A stretch of DNA of 64,000 nucleotides, from the NCBI GenBank assembly GCA_943787265.1, contig CALSLT010000015.1, forward strand, positions 1 through 64,000, written 5' to 3'. A model generated the notes under the pieces. That model did no database searches and was not told the origin of the DNA. It was given only the letters and a program-made list of their open reading frames with translations. How positions within the stretch are numbered: the stretch's first letter is position 1; each line of letters opens with the position of its first letter. Positions 47,401 through 53,428 of this stretch are shown in pieces. A program made the translations under genes and the position numbers. The DNA comes from an uncultured Planctomycetaceae bacterium. Lineage in GTDB: Bacteria; Planctomycetota; Planctomycetia; Planctomycetales; Planctomycetaceae.

Positions 47401-49516
47401 CGTCGAAGGAGCTGGCACGCAGACAGTCGGAACTCTGACTCTAGGCAACTTCACGTCTCTGACGTTCCCAATGGCCAACGATGAAGATGGCGACGGATTC
47501 ATCAAGATATCGTTCCTAGACGAGGTCGCGCCATACGATGGTTTTGGCATTCCAGGCATCGACATTGCAGAATCCGCAAGCGCCCTTCCGGCGGTCGCGC
47601 CGCTGCTGGCGGCCGAGTACGCAGCGGGCAGTCCGGTCATCGCTGCTAACCCGACGGAGATTACGACTGCCGCCCTGGCGACTGCTGTCGAAATCGCGAC
47701 CATCGCGTTTCTGAATTCTGACCTTTCATCAATGCAGCGGTCGACGCTGCAGAATATGAGCGTCAGCATTGGTAATCTCGACTTGGGCGTGTTGGGACTC
47801 GCCGACGGGGCCGTCATCACGATCGACGCTGACGGAGCAGGAGCTGGCTGGAGCCGCTCATTGACTGAAGTCGCAAGCAACCAGTACGACCTGCTGACAG
47901 TCGTCGGCCACGAAATTGGCCACGCGCTCGGGTTCGACGACTCTGACATGGTCAGCGACTTCCAGGACCTGATGAATGAGCAGTTGACCGTCGGCGTCCG
48001 TCACAACTCGCTCGGCGATATCGACGACTTCTTCGGAGCGGCCATCTTCGACGTCACCGGCATTGGCAACAGACCGGTCGATCCGGTTTCCGCCAGCAAC
48101 GCGATCACCGTGTCGATCAGCGATTCCGGCGAGCTGCTGATTGCCGACACGTCAGACAACGGGCTGAATCAGACGCTGACACTTTCGACCGCAGACGGTG
48201 TGCTGACAATTTCTGATCCCGGCAACTCGTTCATCGCAGATGCGGGAACACTGACGTCCGTGCATCAGGTCCAGGTTTCGATCGGCGAAATCACAAGTCT
48301 GCGGGTGGTCGTCGATCTTCAGAACGGAGCTGATATTCTGGAAGCGTCGGGAGTTGATGCGAGCCTTGCTCTGAACATCACAGGCGGCGCGGGTAACGAC
48401 ATGATCACCGGCGGACAGGGTGATGACACGATTGATGGCGGAGCAGGCAACGACGATCTGGCAGGCGGTGACGGGACCGACACGCTGCTCGTCAACGGCG
48501 TTGCGGATGTCACTCTCACGACGACTCAATCAATCGGCGACGGTGCAGACGCACACGACGAGTTTGAACGAGCAGCAATCTCTGGCGGAGCGGCCAACGA
48601 TCGACTGGATGCTTCGCAGGCAGATATGCCAGTCACTCTGTTCGGAAACGACGGAGATGACACATTGCTGGGCAGCGGTCACGACGACGTAGTCGACGGC
48701 GGTGCTGGTCATGACGTCGCCGAATTTGCTGGCTCGAATATCACCCTGACAGCAACGTCGGTGATGGGGGCTGGAGACGATTCGCTGATTTCTGTCGAAG
48801 GTCTGCAACTGATCGCCGTCGGCTCGGGCAGCACAATCGACGCCAGCGCTTACTCGGGCGGCTCGGTCACCATCGTCGGAACCAGCGGTGACGACACCCT
48901 GACTGGCGGAGCAGGTGACGACATCATCATTGCAGGCTCCGGCCGGGACGTTGTTTCCGGTGGAGACGGCGACGACGTCATCCTCGGCGGAGCGGGCAAC
49001 GACACACTATCCGGCGGAGCAGGCAAAGACACGATCAGCGGCGGACACGGTCGAGACTCAATCGACGGCGGAACCGATGACGACTCACTGCAAGGCGGGC
49101 CTCAGGCTGACACACTGAAGGGCGGCGGCGGAAACGATCAGCTATCCGGCGGCGCCGGAGCAGACGTTCTGGAAGGCGAAAACGGAGACGATGCACTCGT
49201 CGGAGGAGCCGGAGCCAACCTGCTGATCGGCGGCGAAGGAAACGACACACTCAACAACATCCTCGTCGCTGATGACTTCAACGCCCCTGTCGGAACCGAC
49301 CACCTCATCGGAGGAAACGCGCCGCAAGCACGACCTACACCCGTCTCCTCGACACCGCTGACCGCCACCGTCAACGCCCCACCAGCCGTCGCCTCTTCCA
49401 ATGCCCAATCGGCTGATAGCAACGAGGTGTCAACAAACGATCGCGGCAATGTGGACTCAGCCACTCTCGACGCCGCATTCGGTGATGCACTTTTTGTTGA
49501 CCTCCTCGAACTTTAA
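32417..49516 (+). CDS. Giant RTX surface/secreted protein, 5,699 residues
   Basis: The N-terminus is Arg-rich and carries MTERLEDRTLLSA (about residue 95), like the LEPR-xLL motif of planctomycete giant proteins. Residues about 120-4300 are Gly/Thr/Ser/Asp-rich beta-helix-like repeats; the marker TIGLGGGTGTLNLTDAELAF or its variants recurs at residues 608, 1206, 2056, 2808 and 3325. Three jelly-roll/malectin-like domains start near 4342, 4612 and 4884 (FDFDDPNN, FDFNTNVS, FDFNNGTS). A matrixin-like zinc motif HEIGHALGFDD lies at H5165. RTX calcium-binding nonapeptides (GGAGNDTLSGG type) fill about 5322-5615. RTX repeats imply type I secretion, but no ABC exporter is in the window. The ATG at 32417 has GGGAAA nearby; a GTG at 32333 is possible. 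Likely a secreted adhesin, matrix or S-layer-like protein; partner and ligand unknown. Confidence 0.88.
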   Translation: MRSIDWLTTISNRIRATRFQRARLQRARRKHTGNRFTRAAGLVQSEGPRAQTASESQLRESLWHSFDVAPRFTRDSRRFQRQMWNTSDIAAMTERLEDRTLLSAVSEAAPALNLDINAAETIGISSNGSTYTLTTSGSWTGSDSANVTGTGTSTLTVTAAGLAAFDTINLTDSAAGAVVNFNDSTGSYRDSINVTLDDTGSGTITFNGASPFTDSAALVATTAQNISLSSSSSITTVNGGISLSANASGTTSGNFIGLEASNATLQSTGTGNISLTGKGANNSNSDSSQYGVYLHGGTSLTSTSTNTSAGTITINGTGGAGTASNYGVFVADTTTDIVSVEGAVSITGQGGNGTGTRNYGVRLQNIETLSSTGTTSTAATITVNGTGGSGSGSDYGVYFSGGTTDVSSVNGNVSITGSAGSGGGSNYGVSIESIDSIASSGTGTDAADIVIMGTGGDGTSSNTGVQLSDGSSTDVTSSAGDITITGVGGAGSTNNFGVNLEAGALVQTATGMVQVTGTGGGSSGVGIRMIAGSGGNVVSTGAGTITLTATAAASALQPDLDVGSSSVIGGPSATGDISINADSIELESSLSVESDGALTIQPRTANTTIGLGDGIGTLNLDDTEIGLLQNGFSSITIGNSTAGDIDIKSASFADPLTLITGGETNDTTGTDLRMTDGDTATVDGTVGPGQSPGLLTVMGNFAIAANSTYEVEIGGTTPGEANTNHDQIDATGSVTIGTGVTLSTLQFNSFTPALGNTFEIINRTGGSGEFDSLAEGGTISNFLGSGLDATITYSGDDGDDVVLTVVAAAPATTTDVTLVGNVLTITDAESDDTADDLVISFATDTYTITDSSGALIDASSIASSTGSGTATVTVPVGSIDGINFNTLGGDDVVKVTSLQPSLAGGFTINGGTGTDRATIDGTIATTGTGAVDITVTSNIVVNSAASITTVNGGITLSGNAGQTVAGTITGVDINGGTVSTSGTGLISITGKGGPNGTSLGVNVRNNAQVLSSATSAGGGITINGTGSGDNAGGHGVQVTGTSTLVDSKSGAIQITGQGGTAASGHGVVLSGEADITSSDGTGAATITISATGGTGSTSAGLIITETGSTISSIAGAIDITGTGASASDSGIVVSNGTIESLGAATVTISGTATNGRGIVLQNAGEIGDATGSGTITLQSNKFDFTGTPVIDGQGALVIEPVTAATTIGLGGGTGTLNLTDAELAFLSDGFSSITFGKADAGNIDIDTTSFADPVTLLTAAEILDNADTDLNMTSGDTATGNGTVAPGQSATTGVLTIAGTTSGNFAFADNSTFEVEIGGITPGAGNGFHDQIDATGMVTIGTGVTLTTLAFLVSGGDSTFVPSVGQAFTIINRTGGSGMFATLGEGAVVSTDFLGSGLPATISYEGGNGDDVVISMVNATTDVTLVGNVLTITDADSDNTADNLLISFAADVYTITDSSGALIDASSIAGSTGTGTATVTVPLGTIDGVNFNTLGGDDSITVNSVQASLPGGFTITGGTGTDTATINTDIVATVSGAVDITVSRNIALTSGSSITAVNGGITLLANSGGAVTGDFVGIDLNNADITTSGTGAISLTGTGGNTAGDFGIDIRNDSTVTSTGTAATAGSITLNGTGQAGGNDGVHVTDAGASVGSVNGNISITGNSSATDGVQVTVGAVVESTGTTGDAATIRIIGNGVQEGVEVSGANAVVRSVAGNIDIDGTGTGTTGSDNIGVHVIDGGVIQSTGSATVDVMGTGGNAVDTGDGVRVSAANSAITTSSTGNIIVNGQGGSGSRQFNRGVRVQDGGVISSTGTGATAGTITVGGTGGASGTSGNHGISVSGTGSLITSVDGNIGLTGQGGTGSSDQQIGIVLLSGGQVTSTGTGANAADITAGGTGGTGTQNNFGVYIDGTGGTTTHFAAADGDVSITGAGGRGGNDNHGVNVVLDGAVQVGTGAMAVIGSAGDGDSNGVRLSTTSGGRLLANGAGTITVTATGADSGEDFQAGSDSLVGDGTGVGLATAASGAVTVNADTIDWQGSLAVQSTGALTIQPRTASTTIGLGGGSGTLNLDDTELGFLQDGFNSITIGKSDAGNIDITSAAFADAVTLLTAAEILDNAGTDLNMTSGDTVTGNGTVAPGQATTPGVLTIADTPNGSFAFANSATFEVEIGGNTPGVGVGFHDQIDATGTVNIGTGVTLSTSALGGFVPSAGDTFEIINRSGGSGEFTGLTEGAQVAANFLGSGLPATISYTGGDGNDVVITLNGSQVNLAGGNLTVSGDGQVNTYIVTLVGANIEIEDTTNQIFAGTGATQDGPNKVTVPAANVTTSITFNGGDGNDSLDVDFGKVGLGPNMDPTGGLGLTFNGGGQTGTPGDTLSFSNGEFTTTTYTYDNLNDGNVDLDGTVFTYNGLEPITSTITAANVILNYSTAAETITISDAGGGSTTVNSTLGEITTFVNPTTLLQINAGDTGVNTINVGALANPYPASIDINGGDGGDSVDLQGSITFAADQSLTVDADLIDTTTATAAITTTGTGSIGLTATQKILLRPTVALSTVNGGITLSGNSAATGSGEFTGVDLVGALVSTSGSGAISITGQGGTDVNSKGVHIRSSSQLTSSLAAGGGTITINGTSRSMGTLDFGVAVENTSLIDSKSGAISITGNGGPGASNHGLFVAGGSDITSSDGSGAATITINATGGSGGTSGGIVLNDADTTITSIAGDINITATGGSTSGAGLSTTAGPKIASLGAANLTITADGTASDAFVGVGLTIGDAAGMGTITLTGDEFTFTGASAFDGSGALIIQPQTAGTDIEIGDVNGTLSLTDAELAFLSAGFSTITIGKADAGDFNIESATLPDTTSNSVTILTAGTIRDIVGAPDLVLGAGDTATLNGTVAPGFINLGAPGDPGILGVTGNVSLPDNTTYEVQIGGTNPGDGNGMHDQIDASGSVTIGANVTLSTAAFLDGGGAVNFVPSLGGLFEIINRTGGTGTFNGLAEGAIVSTDFLSSGFRAQITYAGGDGDDVVLSMLPADVNVNAGALVVNNEAGDINTYIITLIDVLSVSTIQIQDATSLIFAGTGATQVNANTVTVPAANVTTSITFNGRAAADSLEVNRTGGDPTLALGLTWNGGDPAAADGDILSFSNGTVTTTTVNYTDANSGNVDIDGIVHTFTELEDRAAASGITSTLASANVVLNYSTTAETIDISNPGGGSTTVNSAASTSTTFTNPTTQLTINAGDTGDDTVNVTSLAASYPGAISIVGGTGTDTINVNGAVSTNNQDITLAAETVTTAAAVGAGTGANLVTTDALTIGAAVSGTGTLTIAPQTTTATIGIGGGAGTLNVDDSELGFLADGFSAITIGDTAAGSGTVTIDTATFNAPVTIAGRTINDAAGTDIAAGTNAVTLQGTVAPESTGGGTAGILNVTGNLTLAANDTVEIDVGGTSPGEAATDHDQINVTGTVTIGANVTLTTSVIGAFTPFAGDEFIIIDNDGTGDAVTGTFQGLAQGAKIANFLGSGRSATISYSGGDGNDVTLTGDGFFVSIDGSGNLILTDNAGTNDEVTIQADPGTMEYVITHATELIGNQVAPFTGSGTMVARVPFAAVTGGQIIANFDGGDASLNVDYATTNTAFGKSITLNGGEAGETNGDKLFITGDGGTTVESGVYTPSNTAESGQHVLTLSAAAGGGTETINFTQLEQSNQVSDIPTYELETGGSNDVLAIAADTVGGIRAATITGTTDGITITPITFYDVTNFTIDTGANDTNAVAPGDGAGNDSVTLTSGLDDSIDLVRNLTNFTIDTGAAGTGNVDSATTNAVIDLPGSVSINNAATVDLNTDIEAGTSLTISNVGTEIDLAQDVDLTAENGDLSLNTNVTLIDLSGAAGTNNLIANDTDASGDGNISVGPISDSGTPTALVIDGDNAVTANSITVQSTISILANQNGAGAETFTQNGDIVTTNNTAAAVSITVNTGGGGTGDASVGVISAGTTSGPTGGRITVATNAGAITDGNGATNNLTAGNAVLIATAGVGSVADPIETALSRLEAFGGTGGVFVTDADSLTIGGIDAGTTGVSSGTGDIDVRTTSGTLTVEENVTSTGSGNILLKTTDTAGIGDDFTVNANVSISTNTGNIDIQAGDNLTLVATSHLNAPGGTIAITGDSGDADAGVGSTLLIASQLDSTGTSINGGNDDDNYDFFYPAGMTNSGTVTIADTGGTDDVMIHGTAAAEELFLTTADPPTTATTEQVTRATDTAEPVIIPSDIEAVTLLGGDGNDIFHVQPSMLFPVTVNGNNPSFGDAGVPPGDQLDLITFGNSFTINGKTIFVANGTPNPFLGITFLNIETVPLTPASAGPDQSFDFDDPNNAGPVKTQAGFTSVNPDTLFTVGNFGWQRPMTSFETGTNTGITANYINDGHTFAPTSGADTNTFSATVGNGWVMATIAFGSDYHAIVGMQIENADDNTVIASNLSAAARETDHVTILVLVQDGTLDLRFRDPEREANTFRRVSIKGIDLETDGGTGTLGFLSMGFPTPETLDADGTTIDTFPLSAAEPNSLVTVATTLGTLSGTDADPNIEGFQVLTDGAGTASILIQRPSAAGQALVDLSSVTGRKTGCIVIDYGQVAGRNFDFNTNVSATFSPFDATTNPDGYIGVVVDDLFTAEQGYGWTTTAPDNFQVTPSIGGSMPELVDDGHIAGDARTFRTTLANGTYQVHVTMGAYADHQSKSISANGVQVLDAQTIVNRTLFETIFTTTVTSGQLDLTFSQNDDVFGSNHWIINALEIRPTASVLAITQGANIGDVEAQRTNLTVANTLDFATTAPDGTLMTVSSTLGTITTADADPTTAGTQVAVAGGMVPFDLLPGNKAGTPTIEIHSLDGEHRATVNDAALLNYVVPVTRRFDFNNGTSDPANQSASASGFVGVSLRDQSPATNGFGFNENRMSGVFQSGDIPGVTNDDFYRDGIRREVQGENGRGLTNASFSIEARAGIDYDVRVYLGAPNLNFMNFSVAVEGAGTQTVGTLTLGNFTSLTFPMANDEDGDGFIKISFLDEVAPYDGFGIPGIDIAESASALPAVAPLLAAEYAAGSPVIAANPTEITTAALATAVEIATIAFLNSDLSSMQRSTLQNMSVSIGNLDLGVLGLADGAVITIDADGAGAGWSRSLTEVASNQYDLLTVVGHEIGHALGFDDSDMVSDFQDLMNEQLTVGVRHNSLGDIDDFFGAAIFDVTGIGNRPVDPVSASNAITVSISDSGELLIADTSDNGLNQTLTLSTADGVLTISDPGNSFIADAGTLTSVHQVQVSIGEITSLRVVVDLQNGADILEASGVDASLALNITGGAGNDMITGGQGDDTIDGGAGNDDLAGGDGTDTLLVNGVADVTLTTTQSIGDGADAHDEFERAAISGGAANDRLDASQADMPVTLFGNDGDDTLLGSGHDDVVDGGAGHDVAEFAGSNITLTATSVMGAGDDSLISVEGLQLIAVGSGSTIDASAYSGGSVTIVGTSGDDTLTGGAGDDIIIAGSGRDVVSGGDGDDVILGGAGNDTLSGGAGKDTISGGHGRDSIDGGTDDDSLQGGPQADTLKGGGGNDQLSGGAGADVLEGENGDDALVGGAGANLLIGGEGNDTLNNILVADDFNAPVGTDHLIGGNAPQARPTPVSSTPLTATVNAPPAVASSNAQSADSNEVSTNDRGNVDSATLDAAFGDALFVDLLEL
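34861..35170 (+). repeat. Internal direct repeat of the giant gene, copy A
   Basis: This segment encodes VTLVGNVLTITDAESDDTAD through a GGFTINGGTGTDRATI block. It recurs 1,821 bases downstream (36682-36990) with high DNA similarity over about 310 bases, showing duplication of modules within the gene. Confidence 0.8.
36682..36990 (+). repeat. Internal direct repeat of the giant gene, copy B
   Basis: Second copy of the module at 34861, encoding VTLVGNVLTITDADSDNTAD through GGFTITGGTGTDTATI. Differences are mostly third-position changes, as expected if duplication was followed by selection on the protein. Confidence 0.8.
48382..49256 (+). repeat. RTX (hemolysin-type) calcium-binding repeat block
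   Basis: Nonapeptides of the GGxGxDxLx type occur in three clusters (about 48382-48480, 48650-48730 and 48876-49256), for example GGAGNDMITGGQGDDTIDGG and GGAGNDTLSGGAGKDTISGG. Such repeats fold into Ca2+-bound beta-rolls outside the cell and usually accompany type I secretion. A C-terminal tail of about 85 residues follows, ending FVDLLEL. Confidence 0.92.
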
Positions 49517-49810
49517 GCAATCTCGCAAATTCTGATTTTGGCCGGCGCAGACGTAGCCGCACTTCGACATTCACGACAGATCGCTGAGAGTTGTCTCGCC
49601 AACTGAAGCGATGCGTGCTTCCTGATCGCATTCAAAATAGGCAACCTACGAGCCTCGGCAACGATTGTGGGACTGCACAAGAGGCCGTGAGACCGCTCCA
49701 GCCGGAAAATCCGTCATTCGCGTTTCATCCCGGACCGATACCAGACCCAAGTGACTCCGCGCGAACCGTTCGCGTTGGGCTTCACGCTGGTTTCGTTCTG
49801 AGAGTACCCG
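49517..49810. other. Intergenic region after the giant gene
   Basis: No gene or clear terminator was seen in these 294 bases. It separates two co-directional surface-protein genes and should contain the promoter or leader of the lipoprotein gene at 49811. Confidence 0.5.
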
Positions 49811-51100
49811 ATGCGACTTTCCCTGTGGCTGCTGGCTTTGACCGCCCTTTCAACCGGAGGCTGCGTGTTTCCGTGTTCGAACGGTGCGTGCAGCAGCACG
49901 GGCGAACCACGCTTTGTGACTCCCGCAGCTCGCTTCTTCGGTACAGAAAAACTCCTTCCACAAACGGTGTTGAGCAGCCAGTGCGACCTCGGCCAATGCC
50001 AACCAAGTCCGTATCTGACCTGCTCCAAATACCTGCCGTTCATGGACAAGTGGACGTCGTCGGCGATGGCCAAACGATGTGCCGACAGATACCTTTTGAG
50101 ACAGCAGATTCGATGCCGCCGGTGGATCTCGAAGCACTACAAAGCCGGATTCCGTGACGCCTTTCAGGACGTAGCAAACGGCGAAAGTGGAGAAGTCCCC
50201 GCCGTTCCACCCCCGAAATACTGGAACACGCACTACCGAACTGAAAAAGGTAAGCAGTGTGTCGAGCTGTACTTCGATGGCTATCGCTCTGGCTCTGCCC
50301 TCGCGGCGGCCGAAATGACCACGATGAAGACGATCGGTGCGTCCTACGACTGGAGCATCGAGAAACCAAAAACTCCATGCTGCCCTTCGCCAAACTGTAA
50401 CACCGGAAACGGTGCAAGATGCTCGACCGGACCGCAGTGTTCACCCGGCGGCGGATGCTCGCCGGGCGGAATGGGGCAGTCCCTGCCGACATTCCCGCAA
50501 GCAATGCCGTCACAATTCGGAGCACCGGCATTCGGACAACCGACGGCCGGGTACCAATCGGGAGGATTGCCCCCCGAACCTCCAACTGTTTTCTCAGTTA
50601 GCCCTCAAGCAACTCCACCAGCATCCGGAATCGGACCTGCGAACAGCTACCCACCACCGAATCAATTGGGCCCCGCGCCAACTCCCAACCCCGGATTCGG
50701 TCAACAACCGAATCAGTATCAAGGTCCACCGAATCAGTACGGCGCCGCTCCTGGTCCAATTCCACAGCAATCTCAGGACTACGCAAACCCGGTTCCAAAC
50801 CTGCCGTCTCCAACTGCCAACGGTTTCGATTCCGGTCGAAGCCTGAATCTACCTGCACCTGCATTGCCAACACCCGGCTACTCCAGCCCAGGCGGAAACA
50901 CAGGCGTGCAGACTGCTCCTCAGAATCAATTATCACAGCCGTTCAACAACCAATCCAATGCAGGATCGCCGCAAAACGATCCACTAACTCCAGGCTACAG
51001 TGGATCACCGCAACGACAGATCAGGCCTGGAAAACTCGGGCCGCCAGACCAATTCAAATCCGACCCGCCGGCTTGGCAGTATCGCGCACCTCAGCGTTGA
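49811..51100 (+). CDS. Cys/Pro/Gln-rich putative lipoprotein of unknown function
   Basis: 429 residues. The signal RLSLWLLALTALSTGGC has a lipobox-like end with C18 as the likely lipidated residue. Residues about 18-190 form a compact domain with many cysteines (CSNGACSSTG, CDLGQCQPSPYLTCSKY) and an amphipathic part (RYLLRQQIRCRRWISKHYK, YRSGSALAAAEMTTM). A Cys cluster (CCPSPNC, CSTGPQC, CSPGGGC) leads into about 220 residues of Pro/Gln/Asn-rich, probably disordered, sequence. No named family is recognised. It lies between the giant RTX gene and a Wza-like export gene on the same strand, with 94 bases to the latter, so an envelope role together with polysaccharide export is plausible but inferred. 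Confidence 0.78.
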   Translation: MRLSLWLLALTALSTGGCVFPCSNGACSSTGEPRFVTPAARFFGTEKLLPQTVLSSQCDLGQCQPSPYLTCSKYLPFMDKWTSSAMAKRCADRYLLRQQIRCRRWISKHYKAGFRDAFQDVANGESGEVPAVPPPKYWNTHYRTEKGKQCVELYFDGYRSGSALAAAEMTTMKTIGASYDWSIEKPKTPCCPSPNCNTGNGARCSTGPQCSPGGGCSPGGMGQSLPTFPQAMPSQFGAPAFGQPTAGYQSGGLPPEPPTVFSVSPQATPPASGIGPANSYPPPNQLGPAPTPNPGFGQQPNQYQGPPNQYGAAPGPIPQQSQDYANPVPNLPSPTANGFDSGRSLNLPAPALPTPGYSSPGGNTGVQTAPQNQLSQPFNNQSNAGSPQNDPLTPGYSGSPQRQIRPGKLGPPDQFKSDPPAWQYRAPQR

Positions 51101-51194
51101 ACAAACCGACTGAAAGAACAACGCGATCAGCATTCAACTCACTTCGGCAACGAATTCTTTTCTGACCTTTACCCGACTCAACTCAGACTGAGCC

Positions 51195-53228
51195 ATGCAC
51201 GAAACGTCATCGCACAATCTGGATCAATCATCGTCCCTGACGACCGAATCCGCGCTCAGCATGAGTTCCGACAGCCGGTCCCATCGCGTGAACAATTCGA
51301 AATCAGGTCAACCATCACGGACTGTGTCGATTGCATTCTGCCTGGCACTGGTGACGTTGTCGGCTCTTTCAGGTTGCGCGGCGATTCGTCCATTGGACGG
51401 AGTTCCAGCGAGATTTCTGCCAGCGGAACTCAAAGGTTGCAGCCGTGAAAACCGGCAAATGATCGATCTGTCCTACCTTCGTCAGGAGGCACCGGCCGAA
51501 TACATGATCGATTCGGGCGACGTCCTGGCAATCTACATTGAAAGCGTGCTCGGTCAGCGGGCTCAGCCACAGATCAATCAGCCGCTGGACACAACCAGAC
51601 CACCGACACTTGGCTATCCACTGACCATCCGAGACGACGGGACGTTGTCTCTGCCGTTGATCCAACCGATCAGTGTGCGGGGCAAGACGATTCCGCAGAT
51701 CGAACGCGACATCCGCTACGCCTACACAATTCAAAGGCGACTGCTCCTTCCGGGGCAGGATCGAATTCTGGTCACTCTGCACAAGCCGAGGCAGCATCGG
51801 ATTCTGGTCATTAGGCAGGAAAGTCAGTCCGATGTCCTGAGCGGAATCAGTGTCAGCGGAGGTGCGCTGGGAAGTGCGAAGAAGGGCACCGGCCATGTGA
51901 TCTCGCTGCCCGCTTACAAAAACGATGTCCTGAATGCGCTTGTTCAATCGGGCGGTTTACCTGGACTCGATGCCGAAAACGTCGTCTACATCATGCGAGG
52001 ACGGCGAGCCCCCAAAGCGACTCCACGACCAACGCAACCGCCGCCGCGACAGCAGCAGGCTCCACCTTCGTTCGCACCGCCGAATCCTGCGATGCAACCG
52101 GCCAACCAACCATTTCCCAGCAATCTTCAGCAGCCCGCGACGTTGCCTGGCGGGCCACTACCGCAACCGGGATACGGCCCTTTGACTAGCATTTCGCCGA
52201 CGGACACAGCGACTTTCTCATCGACGACCGACGGCGACATGATCGTGAGAGCTCAGAGCCCTGACATGTCTCAGCCTTTGCCTGGTGGACGTTACAACTC
52301 AGGCATTCAACAGGTTGGCTACAGAACCAGTCCAACCAACCCTGCAAATCAATTCTCGACTGGCGGCCGCGAGCAACTGACGCCGCTCTCGACTCGACAG
52401 GTCGCGGATCTTGCCTATCACAAAGTCACAGGCTCCGCAGTCGGCCGAGTTGTCCAGGCACCCTTCCAGAAACTGTTCAATCGTGGCAGCGGAGTTTCAC
52501 AAGCGGGTTGCTCAACATGCCAGACGGCACCGATGCTGTCTCCTCAAATGATGACTGCCGCTCCACAAATGGCACCGCAGTTTGCACAACCACAACTTGC
52601 GCAACCGCAGTTCCAGCAACCGATGCCTCAACAGCAGTTTTCGCCGCCGCCTCAGCAACAGTGGCAGCAGCCTGCGTGCTGGGCGAATGCGAAACAGATC
52701 TCCCGAGGCAACTACTGCAACCAGCAAAACTCGACTCGAATCCCACTCCGACTCGAAGAGTACGAGACCATTAACTTCTGTGAACGCGACATCATCCTTG
52801 AAGACGGCGACATCGTTTTCATAGCCTCGCGAGACAACGAACTGTTCTACACAGGCGGCCTGCTTGGCGGCGGCGAATATACGCTCCCACGAGATCGCGA
52901 TCTGGACATTCTGGAAGCCATCGCGATCGCCGAATCAAACAATCAGCAAGGGGCAAGCTCCGGCAGTTCGGCACTGAATAGCGACGTTTCGATCAGCCCC
53001 AGCGAAGCGATCATCCTGAGGCAACTGCCAAACGGAACTCAGGTCCCGATCCTCGTCGACCTCTACCGCGCCCGAACGCGAGCTTCCGAACGGATCAACA
53101 TCCAGCCGGGCGACTACATCATTGTGCAATACACAAAGATGGAAGCCGTCGGAGCGTTCATCGAACGACACATTCTGGAGAGTGCCCTGTTCGGAGTCGC
53201 CGCGTCTCAGTTCAACTCGAACCGCTAG
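51195..53228 (+). CDS. Wza-like polysaccharide export lipoprotein with long disordered insertion
   Basis: This 677-residue protein belongs to the polysaccharide biosynthesis/export family of outer-membrane auxiliary proteins. A hydrophobic segment and lipobox LSALSGC (C61) indicate a lipoprotein. Residues about 100-270 hold the export domain (EYMIDSGDVLAIYIESVLG, YPLTIRDDGTLSLPLI, ISVRGKTIPQIERDI), then GTGHVISLPAYKNDVLNALV and SGGLPGLDAENVVYIMRG. About 240 residues of Pro/Gln-rich low-complexity sequence follow (about 275-515), then a second soluble-ligand-type region (LFYTGGLLGGGEYTLPRDRD, DLDILEAIAIAES) and a C-terminal stretch ending FNSNR. Wza-type proteins form the outer-membrane exit channel for capsule or EPS. 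No other synthesis or Wzc-like gene is nearby. An ATG at 51261 is an alternative start. Confidence 0.88.
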   Translation: MHETSSHNLDQSSSLTTESALSMSSDSRSHRVNNSKSGQPSRTVSIAFCLALVTLSALSGCAAIRPLDGVPARFLPAELKGCSRENRQMIDLSYLRQEAPAEYMIDSGDVLAIYIESVLGQRAQPQINQPLDTTRPPTLGYPLTIRDDGTLSLPLIQPISVRGKTIPQIERDIRYAYTIQRRLLLPGQDRILVTLHKPRQHRILVIRQESQSDVLSGISVSGGALGSAKKGTGHVISLPAYKNDVLNALVQSGGLPGLDAENVVYIMRGRRAPKATPRPTQPPPRQQQAPPSFAPPNPAMQPANQPFPSNLQQPATLPGGPLPQPGYGPLTSISPTDTATFSSTTDGDMIVRAQSPDMSQPLPGGRYNSGIQQVGYRTSPTNPANQFSTGGREQLTPLSTRQVADLAYHKVTGSAVGRVVQAPFQKLFNRGSGVSQAGCSTCQTAPMLSPQMMTAAPQMAPQFAQPQLAQPQFQQPMPQQQFSPPPQQQWQQPACWANAKQISRGNYCNQQNSTRIPLRLEEYETINFCERDIILEDGDIVFIASRDNELFYTGGLLGGGEYTLPRDRDLDILEAIAIAESNNQQGASSGSSALNSDVSISPSEAIILRQLPNGTQVPILVDLYRARTRASERINIQPGDYIIVQYTKMEAVGAFIERHILESALFGVAASQFNSNR

Positions 53229-53238
53229 CCGAACGTCC

Positions 53239-53310
53239 AACGCTGAACATCCAACATCAAACGTGTTGCGGATGATCTGTTCGACGCCTGCCACTTCGAT
53301 GTTCAGTGTT
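53239..53310. repeat. Imperfect inverted repeat, part of a dispersed intergenic element
   Basis: AACGCTGAACATC (53239-53251) and GATGTTCAGTGTT (53298-53310) pair with one mismatch. The right arm extends to CACTTCGATGTTCAGTGTT (53292-53310), which recurs with one change at 31928-31946. Further GATGTTC motifs follow it. Confidence 0.6.
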
Positions 53311-53428
53311 GAAGGTTCGATGTTCGATGTTCCATCCGTTATTGTCCGTCGAGTTTCCCAACTCGAATCACGGCATTGCTCCGGTCACTTCTGGCTGAGC
53401 CGGCCGAACCGACAGCACGGATGGCATA

